From Streptosporangium pseudovulgare (lineage in GTDB: Bacteria; Actinomycetota; Actinomycetes; Streptosporangiales; Streptosporangiaceae), in NCBI RefSeq assembly GCF_014648055.1, contig NZ_BMQJ01000004.1:124001-188000 (forward strand): 64,000 bases of DNA, given 5' to 3'. Within the stretch, counting starts at the first letter, position 1, and every line of letters begins with the position of its first letter. The position numbers and the translations under genes were made by a program. Below are positions 16,984 to 27,278 of the stretch, piece by piece. The notes beneath the pieces are model-generated. The model searched no databases. It was not told where the DNA came from and worked only from the letters and a program-made list of their open reading frames with translations.

Positions 16984-17503
16984 CCATGAACCTTCCCGGA
17001 GGATCATGCTCATTTGACGCTTAGGCTAGCGTCAAACAGAAGTTGACACTACCCAGGCTTGGCTTTCCCTATACCCGTGGTGTCGAACGTCGCAGCCCGG
17101 TCTCGGGAGGCTTGGCGCGTCATCGACGCCCATCGCCGGGGGCTGTAGAGGACCTTGCGGCCTTCGATTTGGGAACATTATGGGATTATCGCCCGTTTTT
17201 GAGGCATTGGTCGGTTGTGTCCATAGCGCTCGGCAGGATGAATTTTCCCTATTTCCCTCTTGAAGATGGATGCCCGAGTATGGCAATCTTCGTCCTACGC
17301 CTCGATGGACGGGAACGGTCCACCTGAAGGCCGCTTTGTCTTTGATGCGTCATTCTCCTCGCGGTCCAGGCATGGCTTGAGCCGTATTCGAGCGTGCTCG
17401 CACCGGCTCGACTCGCAGCACCCATGACCGCTGATCGGCATTGTTGTGCAAGCCGATCCATGCTCCCATTAAAGGCTCCGTACCCCCAGGAGTTGACAGC
17501 GCC
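16984..17503. other. Divergent control region of the defence island
   Basis: This 520-base gap separates the two arms of the island. It holds the inverted repeat at 17013-17036, a TTGACA at 17043-17048 and a TATACC at 17070-17075 (spacing 21, longer than usual). The rest shows no gene and is less GC-rich than elsewhere. Confidence 0.6.
17013..17036. promoter_or_regulatory. Inverted repeat operator candidate TTTGACGC-N8-GCGTCAAA
   Basis: Perfect eight-base arms (17013-17020 and 17029-17036) flank eight bases. It sits just before the HTH-GHKL start and upstream of the rightward arm, where one site could control both. The arms contain TTGACG, resembling a -35. The XRE domain of the first gene is the obvious candidate ligand. 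Confidence 0.6.
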
Positions 17504-20500
17504 GTGAGCAATGCAGATTCCTCCGTCCTCCAACTCGTCATCGAGCAGTCCGCCCGCGTCCTGGAGACCTATCGCATCGACCCCGGACTGATTCAAGAGC
17601 ACGCCAACGGTGAACGCCGGATCAAAGAAGGCGGGTACGGCGATCGTCAGATTTACGAGCTTGTCCAGAACGGCGCGGATGAGCTGCGAAGTGATCCGGG
17701 CGGGGAGATTGCCGTTGTTCTGACCAAGAGCCACCTTTATTGCGCGAACCAGGGGTCGCCCATCACCGCGGAAGGTGTGGACACCATTCTTCGGATGGGT
17801 GTATCGCGGAAACGGGGTGGACAGATCGGGCGCTTCGGTGTCGGAGTGAAATCAGTCCTGAGCGTCACCGACATGCCGGAGTTCTTCAGCGGGGAAGACG
17901 ACAAGAGCTTCGGTTTCGACCGGGACTGGTCCGCCCGTCGGATCAAAGAGGTTCAACCTGACGCGGAAGAGATCCCCGTGCTGCGGATGGCCCGGCCGCT
18001 CGATCGGGATCGGGCCGCTGCCGTCGACCCCACTCTCAGCGAACTGCTGACGTGGGCCACCACGGTCGTGCGGTTGCCCTTGAAGCCGTCGGCCGTTAAC
18101 CGCCTCGCCAATGACCTGGCCACTTTCCCGGCGGAGTTCTCGCTGTTCTCTCCTCACGTCGGAACCGTAACCTTGGAAGATCGACGGTCGGCGAAGGTCG
18201 TCAAGCGGCAGATCTTCCAGAAGGTGGAGGGTGATCGGCGAAGCCTTCAGGAGACCAGGACCTCCGAAGGTGACCGTACGGACCATTGGCGGGTTTTCGT
18301 CCGAACCCACCGTCCCTCCGCTGGATCGCTCCAGGACGCGGGAGAACTCCATGACCGTCCGGATATCGAGCTTTCTTGGGCGGTGCAGGACCACGCTGGA
18401 GGAGAAAGCCGCAGGTCGAACAGGGGGGAGTTCTGGGCCTTCTTTCCGACCAACTACAAGACCACCGGGCGTGGTATCTACAATGCCCCATGGAAGACCA
18501 GCGAGGACCGTCAGAATCTTTACAGCAAGAACGCCTTCAATGACGAGCTGATCAATGTTATGGCGGACCTCGTCGTTGATTCGCTGCCGTTGCTGGCGCG
18601 GGTGAATGACCCATGCGCCCATCTCGACAGCATGCCGGCTCGTGGTAGGGAGGAGCCGCAGTGGGCGGCGGAAGACCTGGTCTCCAAGATCTGGTCGATC
18701 GCGGCCGTGAAGCCGACCGTTCCTGATCAGAACGGTGTATTCGGTACAGTGACCGAGGTTCGATTCCACCCGGAAGGGCTTCGTCCGGAATGGTTGCAAT
18801 TGTGGGCCGGCCACCCGGGGCGACCGATGAACTGGTGTCATCATTCTGTAGAGAACACCAAGCAGAGGCGTGACAGCGCCAATCACATCATTGCCGCCGC
18901 TACCAAAGTTTCACGAGCGTCTGTCGACCAGTGGCTGGAAGCGTTGGTGGAAGACCGGTCTCCCGAGGCCTCGGCGAGGGCGATCAAGATCGTAGCCGCC
19001 ATGAAGCGCCATGAGCCGCTCATGGCCGAGCAGGCGATGAAGGCGCGCGTCATCCTCACCGAGTCGCAGAAACTGGTGTCCCCCTCCGATGTCGTCTTTC
19101 GTCGCAGTACCAGTGACGGACTCGCGGACAACACGGTTTACGTGGCCGAGGCGGTCTACGCCGACGACCCGTACGTCGTCCGGGCCCTTGATGAAATCGG
19201 AGTCCATGAGGCCGACTACGCGGGCCGTTTCGCCTCGGTCGTCGAGCGAGGGTTCGGTGACTACACCGATCGGGAGTGGACCTCATTCTGGAAGCTTTCC
19301 CGGTTAGCGGGCCCGGCGGCCACTCTCTCCACACTGCGCGCGGGAGACATCGTCACCTCCAAGGCGCTGAAGGTGCGGACGAAGTCAGGTGAGTTCCGTC
19401 GTATCTGTGACTGTCTGATGCCGGGGAAAGTGGTCCCCGCGGACGGGTCACGTGACGAGCGGATCGCCGTCGACCTGGAGTTCCACAGCACGGATAAGCC
19501 GATCTTGCGCGACCTCGGGTTGCGCGACGGGCCGGTGATGAGCATCGATCCGCGTAACGAGCCCTGGTTCGACGAGTACGCCGAGAGCCGATGGAAGCGT
19601 TACCGTCGCTCGCTGCCGGCGGACACGGCCGCGCCTTCCAAGTCGGTCATGAAGCTCGACGGCACCAACCCCGCCGGACCTCTGCACTTCCTCACCGAGC
19701 TCTCCCACGAAGGTCGGGCAGCGTTCCTTCAGCAACTTCCTGAGACCGGACTGGTGACCACGTGGACGATACAGGTCGGTAAGCAAGTGGCCACCCGGCG
19801 CCCGACCATGTCTCCACTTCAATGGGCGGCACGGGCATATGGATACCTGCAGACATCGCAGGGTGTACGTCGAACCACCCGGTGCGTGGGACCTCAGCTT
19901 CTTCAACATCAGAGTGTTCTACCGGTGGCGAAGATCTCAGCGAGCCTGGCCGACCTGCTGGCATTGCCCAACGACCTATCCGAACTGCGGGACCCACACT
20001 GGGCCGAACTCATGGGAGAGGTGGCCCGATCTGAGGAAGATCTTTTTCCTGGAAGGGCCTACGCGCTGCTCTTGGAGGCGGGAGCGAGGCGGCCCGAAGG
20101 GGCCACGACGCGCTGCCGAGTGGGAGAAGAGTGGCGCAGCGACATCGAGGACGGTGACATCGTCGTCACGTCGAGTCGCACGGACTACGACATCCTCATC
20201 CAGGAGCGTTTGCCGGCTCTGCTGGTGCCGACGGAGGAGGCGGCGGAGCAGATGCGAGAGGTCTGGCACATGCTCGCTCCGTCAGCTGTCATTCAAAAAG
20301 AGCTTCGCTGGGTCGAGCAGGCCGAGGCCGTGCCCCTGGTCGAGGAGTTCCCGCATCTGAAGGCCGTAAAGCGGAGCCAGGTCGAGGGGTGGTCGCTGGT
20401 CCGCTGCGGTGAGCTGGAAGAGATCACTCGTACGCCGAACGGCATGCGGACGAAGATGATCCCCGCCGTGGCTCAGGACCGCAATGTGTTCGTGCTCAAC

Positions 20501-22180
20501 CCTGAGAGCGACCTCGCAGCTCTTGTGGAGGTCGACCGGGTGCTCAAACTCGGTATGGGGATGGGCGGCTGTCGGGGGGTCCTGGAGCGACGCGAGCAGC
20601 AGCGAAAGAACGAAAGGCTCCAGCGTGCCCGCAAGGCTGAGAAGCCCGCGGAGAAGCTGTTGGAACTGGTCGGCTCCGATGCCCTTAAGAAGGGGCTTCC
20701 ACAGGGCCTGCTGGAGAGCGAGGAAGCCGAGAAGGGGCGCCCCGCAGACGACCGAAGGATCGCAGAGCTGGCGCACAACGCTTACGGTTCCGAAAGCCTT
20801 CGGATCTACCGTAAGGACATCGAGGCGAACATCCCGGCTGTGGCGGTGAGCTTCCGAGGGGACACGAACTCCCTGCGGCTGGTGAACGAGATCGGATTCT
20901 CGGAGTCCTACGCGGGGACGAGGAACGAGTCTCTCAGTCCTATCGAGATCGTCGGAGGGCCGACGGCCTACCCCCGTCTCCATGACTACCAAGAGAAGCT
21001 CGCTACGAACATGTTCAAGCTGCTCACCCAGTACAGCGCGCCAAGGGCGATGCTCTGTCTGCCGACCGGTGCAGGAAAGACCCGAGTGGCGGCCGAGGCG
21101 GTGATCCGCTTCATCAAGGAGCACGGGCTGGGCGGGCGCCCGGTCTTGTGGATCGCGCAGTCCGGTGAACTGTGCGAACAGGCCGTGCAGAGCTGGTCCT
21201 TCGTATGGTCGAAGGTGGGCCCGGCTGAGCGGCTGACCATCAATCGGCTCTGGGAGAGCCGGGAGGCGACCCTGATCAAGGAGACACCGCAGCTCGTCGT
21301 CGCCACCGACGCCAAGCTCGAAGTCTGTCTCGACAAGCCGGAGTACTCCTGGCTACGGAACCCGGCCCTGGTCATCGTGGACGAAGCCCATGTCTCGATC
21401 ACCCCTCGTTACACCAGACTCCTCACATGGCTTGGAATCACGCACCGTGAGGCCAACCGCCCCCTGGTCGGACTCACCGCGACGCCTTTCCGAGGATTCA
21501 ACGAAGAAGAGACCCGCCGGCTTGCGGATCGGTACGGCCGCTACCGGCTGGACGAAGGGGTTTTCACGGATGACCCTTACGCCGAACTTCAGGAGTTGGG
21601 TGTGTTGGCGCGAGTCGAACACCGGCAGCTCAAGGGCGCGACCTTCGAGCTGAGTGCAGAGGAGCTGGAGGAGACCGCCGGTTTCGGAGGCGGCAGGTTG
21701 CCTCACTCCGTTGAGCATCGGCTGGGATTGGACAATGAACGGAACCGTACGCTCATCAATGAGATCGAGCAGCTTCCTTCGGACGGCCCGGTGTTGCTGT
21801 TCGCCACCTCGGTGAACCACGCCAAGATGATGGCGGCCAAGCTCAACGATCGAGGCATCCGAGCCGCCTCCATCGACGCCACCACTCCGGAAGCGGACCG
21901 GCGGACACGTATCGATGAGTTCCGTAAGCGAAAGATCCGGGTTCTCGCCAACTTCGGTGTCCTTGCTCAGGGCTTTGATGCACCCGCCACCGAGGTGGTC
22001 ATCGTGGCCCGGCCGACCTACAGCCCGAACAGCTACCAGCAGATGATCGGACGTGGTCTACGCGGACCGAAGAACGGAGGAAAGGACACCTGCCTCATCC
22101 TCGATGTGGCGGACAACATCGTCAACTACGACAAGAAGCTCGCATTCACCGAGTTCGAGTACCTCTGGAGCCGTCGGTGA
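17504..22180 (+). CDS. Giant sacsin-type GHKL ATPase fused to an SF2 DEAH helicase
   Basis: The 1558-residue protein begins with a GHKL ATPase of sacsin/Hsp90 style: IYELVQNGADE (Glu52, Asn56), YCANQGSPIT and GRFGVGVKSVLSVTD. About 900 residues of unassigned middle follow, with a charged coiled stretch near residue 1040 (RREQQRKNERLQRARKAEK). The C terminus is an SF2 helicase: LPTGAGKTR (Walker A, about 1185), IVDEAH (about 1290), LTATPFRG and QMIGRGLRG (motif VI). Both ATPases look intact. The GTG start has AGGAG 11 bases upstream. The stop overlaps the next start (GTGA). It probably remodels or translocates DNA in the defence complex. Confidence 0.87.
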   Translation: MSNADSSVLQLVIEQSARVLETYRIDPGLIQEHANGERRIKEGGYGDRQIYELVQNGADELRSDPGGEIAVVLTKSHLYCANQGSPITAEGVDTILRMGVSRKRGGQIGRFGVGVKSVLSVTDMPEFFSGEDDKSFGFDRDWSARRIKEVQPDAEEIPVLRMARPLDRDRAAAVDPTLSELLTWATTVVRLPLKPSAVNRLANDLATFPAEFSLFSPHVGTVTLEDRRSAKVVKRQIFQKVEGDRRSLQETRTSEGDRTDHWRVFVRTHRPSAGSLQDAGELHDRPDIELSWAVQDHAGGESRRSNRGEFWAFFPTNYKTTGRGIYNAPWKTSEDRQNLYSKNAFNDELINVMADLVVDSLPLLARVNDPCAHLDSMPARGREEPQWAAEDLVSKIWSIAAVKPTVPDQNGVFGTVTEVRFHPEGLRPEWLQLWAGHPGRPMNWCHHSVENTKQRRDSANHIIAAATKVSRASVDQWLEALVEDRSPEASARAIKIVAAMKRHEPLMAEQAMKARVILTESQKLVSPSDVVFRRSTSDGLADNTVYVAEAVYADDPYVVRALDEIGVHEADYAGRFASVVERGFGDYTDREWTSFWKLSRLAGPAATLSTLRAGDIVTSKALKVRTKSGEFRRICDCLMPGKVVPADGSRDERIAVDLEFHSTDKPILRDLGLRDGPVMSIDPRNEPWFDEYAESRWKRYRRSLPADTAAPSKSVMKLDGTNPAGPLHFLTELSHEGRAAFLQQLPETGLVTTWTIQVGKQVATRRPTMSPLQWAARAYGYLQTSQGVRRTTRCVGPQLLQHQSVLPVAKISASLADLLALPNDLSELRDPHWAELMGEVARSEEDLFPGRAYALLLEAGARRPEGATTRCRVGEEWRSDIEDGDIVVTSSRTDYDILIQERLPALLVPTEEAAEQMREVWHMLAPSAVIQKELRWVEQAEAVPLVEEFPHLKAVKRSQVEGWSLVRCGELEEITRTPNGMRTKMIPAVAQDRNVFVLNPESDLAALVEVDRVLKLGMGMGGCRGVLERREQQRKNERLQRARKAEKPAEKLLELVGSDALKKGLPQGLLESEEAEKGRPADDRRIAELAHNAYGSESLRIYRKDIEANIPAVAVSFRGDTNSLRLVNEIGFSESYAGTRNESLSPIEIVGGPTAYPRLHDYQEKLATNMFKLLTQYSAPRAMLCLPTGAGKTRVAAEAVIRFIKEHGLGGRPVLWIAQSGELCEQAVQSWSFVWSKVGPAERLTINRLWESREATLIKETPQLVVATDAKLEVCLDKPEYSWLRNPALVIVDEAHVSITPRYTRLLTWLGITHREANRPLVGLTATPFRGFNEEETRRLADRYGRYRLDEGVFTDDPYAELQELGVLARVEHRQLKGATFELSAEELEETAGFGGGRLPHSVEHRLGLDNERNRTLINEIEQLPSDGPVLLFATSVNHAKMMAAKLNDRGIRAASIDATTPEADRRTRIDEFRKRKIRVLANFGVLAQGFDAPATEVVIVARPTYSPNSYQQMIGRGLRGPKNGGKDTCLILDVADNIVNYDKKLAFTEFEYLWSRR

Positions 22181-24087
22181 GCGACGCTTACATGAGCACG
22201 CCTTCTCTCACCTCGGAGCAGAGGGCCGTGGTGGACCAGCCGGCGAATGCCCTGGTCGTGGTCACGGCCGGGGCGGGAGCAGGAAAGACCCATACTTTGG
22301 TCCGACGGCTGGATCGGTTGGTCGCAGCCGAGGACCTGAGCGCCGGGGAGATCCTGGTGCTCACCTTCTCCAGAGCGGCGGTCCGAGAGCTGAGCGGTCG
22401 GCTGGTCCGGCATGGAGAGGCGGCCAGAAACGTTCGTGCGAGGACCTTCGACTCATGGGCGCTCGAGTTGCTCACCCAGGTGGACGCTGCGGGCGACTGG
22501 CCGAGTAAGTCCTTCGAGGCGCGGATCAGAGGCGCGCAACAGGTCATTGATGACGGTCTCGCCGATGACCTCTACGAAGACCTGCGGCACGTGGTCATCG
22601 ATGAGGTGCAAGACCTGGTCGGAGATCGGCGTGAGCTGGTGGAGGTGCTGCTGGAACGTTTCGACTGTGGGTTCACCGTCGTCGGTGATTCCGCCCAGGC
22701 GATCTACGGGTTCACGGTCAAGGACCCTGACCAGCGGGCGGGGGAGACCAATCGATTCTTCGACTGGTTGCGTGCGACCTTCCAGGAGGACCTCGTCGAG
22801 CTGAGTCTCACCGAGAACTTCCGGGCACGAAGCGAGGAGGCCAGAATCGCCCTTGGCCACGGCGCGCGGCTGCGGTCGCTCGCGGAAGCCGGGGAGGACA
22901 AGGACGAAGCCGACTACAAGGAACTGCGGTCAACGCTGGAGCAGGCCCTCAGCTTCGGTGAGCTGGATCGGGACTTCGCCGCCGCCGCCCTGAATGAATA
23001 CGAGGGCAGCACCGCCGTGCTCTGTCGTACCAACGGTCAGGCATTGGTCGTTTCGGAGAGGCTGCACGAGATCGGGGTTCCGCACCGGTTGCAGCGGTCG
23101 GCCCAGGATCGGGCCGTCCCGGCCTGGATCGGGCTGCTCATGCGGCAGTGCGAGAGCTCCTTGGTGAGCCGGTCCCGATTCGACGAACTGCTCGTGGAAC
23201 TGCCGGTACCCGAGGGAGCGACTCCTGATGAGCTGTGGCGGTTGTTGGGCGGCTCCGGGCGGGTTCGCGGCAACGGCCTTGATCTCGGCCGGCTGCGCGC
23301 GGCGATCTCGACCGGGGGGCTACCGGACGAGTTGACCGCCCAGCCGCCCGCACGCCTGGTGGTGTCGTCGTTCCATAGGGCCAAGGGGCTGGAGTTCGAC
23401 AGGGTCCTGGTCGTCGATCCTGGGCCTCTGCCCTCGCCTGCAGAGGCGGAGAAGATGGGGCGGGTGGTCGACCCGGCGGAGGAGGCCAGGCTCCTGTACG
23501 TGGCCATGACGCGACCTCGTGACGAGCTGTGGCGGCTGGAGGCGTTGGAGAAGCAGAACATCCGTTTGGACAAAGCGACCGGACGATGGGGCCGCTTCCA
23601 CTACCAGCGCTGGATGCGGAAAGGCATCGAGATCATCGGTGGTGACGTGCGCACCGAACAGCCCGCCGGCACCCATGATTTCGAAGCGGATCCCATCGAG
23701 GTGCAGAAGTACCTCGTCACGGAAGTGCGGCCGGGGGACGAGGTCGTGTTGGAGCGGCTGCACACCACCGCCATTGGGTTGCAGGAGAGCCCGCCGTACC
23801 TCGTCGTGCACAACGGAAGACCCATCGGAGTCACATCCGACCGATTCCATGGGCAGCTCTACCGGCATTTGAAGCTCGGCCGCGGTTACGAGCCGGAGAG
23901 GTGGCCAAGGGCCGTCACCGGCATCCGGGTCGACGCGATGGAGACCGTCGCCGGCAGCGAGGCCGCCGGCGCCAATGCCGGGCTTGGGCCGTACGGGGTG
24001 TGGCTCGCGCCGAGGCTGTTCGGCCTCGGTCACTTCATTTGGGATAAAGCCGATCAGGAGGAGGACGCGGGTGTCGAAGCACGCTGA
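22177..24087 (+). CDS. UvrD/Rep-family SF1 helicase
   Basis: SF1A motifs are clear: TSEQRAVVD (Q motif), AGAGAGKTHTL (Walker A, about 32-42), VIDEVQDL (Walker B), VVGDSAQAIYGF (III), LTENFRA (IV), SSFHRAKGLEFDRV (V) and LLYVAMTRPRDEL (VI). At 636 residues it is a helicase core with a C-terminal ~130-residue extension without nuclease motifs. The GTG at 22177 has GGAG six bases upstream and overlaps the preceding stop; an ATG at 22192 is less well placed. Its end overlaps the DrmA gene by 17 bases. Confidence 0.88.
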   Translation: MSDAYMSTPSLTSEQRAVVDQPANALVVVTAGAGAGKTHTLVRRLDRLVAAEDLSAGEILVLTFSRAAVRELSGRLVRHGEAARNVRARTFDSWALELLTQVDAAGDWPSKSFEARIRGAQQVIDDGLADDLYEDLRHVVIDEVQDLVGDRRELVEVLLERFDCGFTVVGDSAQAIYGFTVKDPDQRAGETNRFFDWLRATFQEDLVELSLTENFRARSEEARIALGHGARLRSLAEAGEDKDEADYKELRSTLEQALSFGELDRDFAAAALNEYEGSTAVLCRTNGQALVVSERLHEIGVPHRLQRSAQDRAVPAWIGLLMRQCESSLVSRSRFDELLVELPVPEGATPDELWRLLGGSGRVRGNGLDLGRLRAAISTGGLPDELTAQPPARLVVSSFHRAKGLEFDRVLVVDPGPLPSPAEAEKMGRVVDPAEEARLLYVAMTRPRDELWRLEALEKQNIRLDKATGRWGRFHYQRWMRKGIEIIGGDVRTEQPAGTHDFEADPIEVQKYLVTEVRPGDEVVLERLHTTAIGLQESPPYLVVHNGRPIGVTSDRFHGQLYRHLKLGRGYEPERWPRAVTGIRVDAMETVAGSEAAGANAGLGPYGVWLAPRLFGLGHFIWDKADQEEDAGVEAR

Positions 24088-27000
24088 GCACTACCGGTTC
24101 AGGAAGGAACTGGTCGATCGCCTGCGGCTCGACCTGCTCGGTCCGGTCGGAGGTGAGGAGGAGGTCCTCACCGATGCACCGGTCACCACCTACGCGACCG
24201 GCGTGCTCTTTCCTCGCGATGTCCACCTCGACCGTGCCGAGGAGAATCGGGCAGAGCTTGAGAACGAGCAGGTTTCGGCAGCCTTCGCGGTGGACGATGT
24301 TCCGGACACGGGCGTCGCCATGGCCAACCGCCAGTTCCCCTCGTCGATGGGACTGACCTTCGCGGTCGATCCGAAGGCGGCATCCGTCATCACGGTGACG
24401 GTCACGGCGGCGATGTACGACCCGATCGACACGGCGGGCAGGCCGGTCAAGGCTCAGCGGGCGGCTCGTCGCACCACTGAGGACCAGGACCTGCGGTGGC
24501 GGCGCCGGATGCTGGACCTCGAATCGGTGACGGTGGACGTGACCTCGCCGGGGCTGGTCACTGAACAGCTCGCTCCGGGGGTCGAACTGCGACTCCGGAT
24601 CAGAGCAGCCGACCGGAAGACCGGAGCGGTCGCCGTCACGGCCGCCCTGCTCAACGTTTTCGAGGTCGGGCAATACGACCTCAGGGATGCCCACTGCCTG
24701 TTCCAGGCGATGGTTCACGTCGCCGGTCCCGCCGGCACGAAGGCGCTCGTGGAGCGGCCCGTCCCGGTAGGCGCCGACGAGCAGGAAGTTCACGTCAACA
24801 GCCTTCTCTACCGGCACATGCCCACCTTCGCCATCGGGCACGGCTGTGCCGCCGACTGGGACTGGACTCCTCCCGCTCCTCGTGATGAGGAGCTTCTCAG
24901 GGGGCGTCCCGGTGCGGTGAGCGCCGTGTGGACCTCCTTCGTTCCGACGAAGGAGGCCCTGCTCACCGACTCCAACCCCGAGATCGACATTCCAGGGCTG
25001 GAGATGGACTTCCTCGCCAAGGCCGCGCCGGCGGATGTGCTGGCCACGCTTCGGCGCCTGGTCGAGGGATATCGGTCCTGGATCACCGAACGTGCAGAAG
25101 AGGCACGGCTGCTTCAGGCCACTTCATACGGCGTGGCCGCCGCGGAGCAGGTGGAGCAGTGTGAGGTGGCATGCGAACGGATGGCCTCGGGAATCGAGGC
25201 GCTTCGCCGTGACGAAGACGCCATAACCGCCTTCCGGTATGCCAACCGGGCGATGGCGGACCAGCGTGGCCGTACCGACTGGATCAAGAGGGGGAGGAAA
25301 GGCGAGATCAAGCGTGACGGGCGGTGGCGCCCGTTCCAGCTCGCCTTCATGCTGCTCTGTCTGGACGGCATCGTCGATCACGAGCACCCGGATCGTTGTA
25401 AGGCGGATCTGCTCTGGTTCCCCACCGGTGGCGGCAAGACCGAGGCGTACCTGGGCCTCATCGCGTTCACGACGTTCCTGCGGCGGCTACGTCGGGGTGA
25501 CAACGGTGGTGGAGTCACCGCGCTGATGCGGTACACCCTGCGGCTGCTCACGCTGCAGCAGTTCGAGCGGGCCGCCGCGCTCATCTGCGCGATGGAGATG
25601 ATCCGGGGTGAGCGGCCGACGGAGCTCGGCCGGGAGACCATCTCGATCGGCATGTGGGTGGGTGCTGCGGCCACTCCGAACAAGCTCAAGGAGGCCGCCA
25701 CCGCCATCAAGCGGTTGCGTGACGGTGAGAAGCTCCAAACAGAGAACCCGGTTCAGCTGCGAAGCTGCCCGTGGTGCGGAACGAAGATCGACGAGTGGCA
25801 GTACGAAGTCGATGTGGCGACCTCGCATATGCGGATCTTCTGCGCGGACGACACCTGTGACTTTCATGAGGCCCTCCCGGTGCACGTCGTCGACGAGAAG
25901 ATCTACGAGGTCCGCCCCACCCTGATCATCGCAACGGTCGACAAGTTCGCCCAGATCGCCTGGAAGGACGAGGTGGCGGCGCTGTTCAACCGGAACGAGG
26001 GCAGCACCGTTCCTCCTCCCGAGCTGATCGTCCAGGACGAGCTGCACCTGATCTCCGGTCCTCTCGGAAGCCTCGCCGGTCTTTATGAGACCGCGATCGA
26101 CATCGCCTCCGACGAGCCCAAGGTCATCGCCTCCACGGCGACGATCCGTCGGGCGAAAGACCAGGGAAAGAGACTGTTCAAAAGGGACGTGCATCAGTTC
26201 CCGCCAGCCGGGTTGGACGCCCGTGACTCCTGGTTCGCGGTGGAGACGCCGGCCGAGGACAAGGCGTCCCGCCGTTACGTCGGTCTGTTCGCCCCCGGCT
26301 CCAGCCAGGCGACCCTGCTGGTCCGGGCCTACGCGGCGCTGCTGCACCATGTCGCACGCATCGAGAGCAAGGAGGCGGTCAGGGACGCCTACTGGACGCT
26401 GATCGGCTACTTCAACAGCCTCCGTCTGCTCGCGGCGGCCGAGCTCCAGGTTCTCGACGACGTTCAGGATCGTCTCAAGCTCCTGGCCGAGCGGGACGGT
26501 GTGGAGCCCCGGGCAGCGGAACTGCTCTCCGAACTCACCAGCCGGGTGAACTCCAGTGACGTCCCGCAACGGCTCAAGGACCTGGAACGGGCGTTACCCG
26601 ACGAGGGGACGTTCGATACCGTTCTGGCCACCAACATGATCTCCGTCGGAGTGGACGTGGACCGCCTCGGGCTGATGGCGATCACGGGACAGCCGCAGAC
26701 CACCGCCGAGTACATCCAGTCGAGCAGTCGGGTGGGCCGGAGGCATCCCGGACTGGTGGTCGTGCTCTTCAACGCGAGCCGGTCCCGGGACCGCTCACAC
26801 TACGAGAGCTTCGTCTCCTACCACTCGGCGCTCTATCGACAGGTCGAGTCGACCAGCGTGACTCCGTTCTCCTCCCGAGCGCGGGACAGGGCGCTGCATG
26901 CCATGCTGATCGGCTTGGCCCGACTGGTCCGACCCGAACTCCGCCCGAATGGAGCGGCCGCGCTGGTCGAGAACCACAAGCACCGTCTGGAGGAGCTCAA

Positions 27001-27277
27001 GGACCTGATCCTGCATAGAGTCGAAGAGATCGACCCGGACGAATGGCAAGGTACGTCCGAGGACATCGACTACATCATCGATGAGTGGATCAAGTTGGCG
27101 AAGGACAACCCCGCACTGGTCTATTCGGCGAAACCGAGATTCAAGCGGAGCGAGCAACGGGCACCCGACACCGCCCTCCTGTGCAGCCACTCCGACGATG
27201 ACCTCACCGAGGCGTTCCCCACGTTGTGGAGCCTGCGCGATGTCGATGTCGAATCCGACCTCTACCTGGAGAAGTGA
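24071..27277 (+). CDS. drmA: DrmA-like DISARM helicase
   Basis: The 1068-residue protein has the layout of DISARM DrmA: an N-terminal ~430-residue domain (DLLGPVGGEEE, TYATGVLFP), then LLWFPTGGGKTEAY (Walker A, about 450), MRYTLRLLTLQQF, VQDELHLISGPLG (DELH box), ASTATIRRA, and a C-terminal half with ATNMISVGVDVDR and SSRVGRRHPG (motif VI). Two CxxC pairs (RSCPWCGTK and CADDTCDF) suggest a zinc site. In DISARM, DrmA works with DrmB against incoming phage DNA. The start is GTG with GGAGGAGG six bases upstream. Confidence 0.88.
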   Translation: MSKHAEHYRFRKELVDRLRLDLLGPVGGEEEVLTDAPVTTYATGVLFPRDVHLDRAEENRAELENEQVSAAFAVDDVPDTGVAMANRQFPSSMGLTFAVDPKAASVITVTVTAAMYDPIDTAGRPVKAQRAARRTTEDQDLRWRRRMLDLESVTVDVTSPGLVTEQLAPGVELRLRIRAADRKTGAVAVTAALLNVFEVGQYDLRDAHCLFQAMVHVAGPAGTKALVERPVPVGADEQEVHVNSLLYRHMPTFAIGHGCAADWDWTPPAPRDEELLRGRPGAVSAVWTSFVPTKEALLTDSNPEIDIPGLEMDFLAKAAPADVLATLRRLVEGYRSWITERAEEARLLQATSYGVAAAEQVEQCEVACERMASGIEALRRDEDAITAFRYANRAMADQRGRTDWIKRGRKGEIKRDGRWRPFQLAFMLLCLDGIVDHEHPDRCKADLLWFPTGGGKTEAYLGLIAFTTFLRRLRRGDNGGGVTALMRYTLRLLTLQQFERAAALICAMEMIRGERPTELGRETISIGMWVGAAATPNKLKEAATAIKRLRDGEKLQTENPVQLRSCPWCGTKIDEWQYEVDVATSHMRIFCADDTCDFHEALPVHVVDEKIYEVRPTLIIATVDKFAQIAWKDEVAALFNRNEGSTVPPPELIVQDELHLISGPLGSLAGLYETAIDIASDEPKVIASTATIRRAKDQGKRLFKRDVHQFPPAGLDARDSWFAVETPAEDKASRRYVGLFAPGSSQATLLVRAYAALLHHVARIESKEAVRDAYWTLIGYFNSLRLLAAAELQVLDDVQDRLKLLAERDGVEPRAAELLSELTSRVNSSDVPQRLKDLERALPDEGTFDTVLATNMISVGVDVDRLGLMAITGQPQTTAEYIQSSSRVGRRHPGLVVVLFNASRSRDRSHYESFVSYHSALYRQVESTSVTPFSSRARDRALHAMLIGLARLVRPELRPNGAAALVENHKHRLEELKDLILHRVEEIDPDEWQGTSEDIDYIIDEWIKLAKDNPALVYSAKPRFKRSEQRAPDTALLCSHSDDDLTEAFPTLWSLRDVDVESDLYLEK

Positions 27278-27278
27278 C

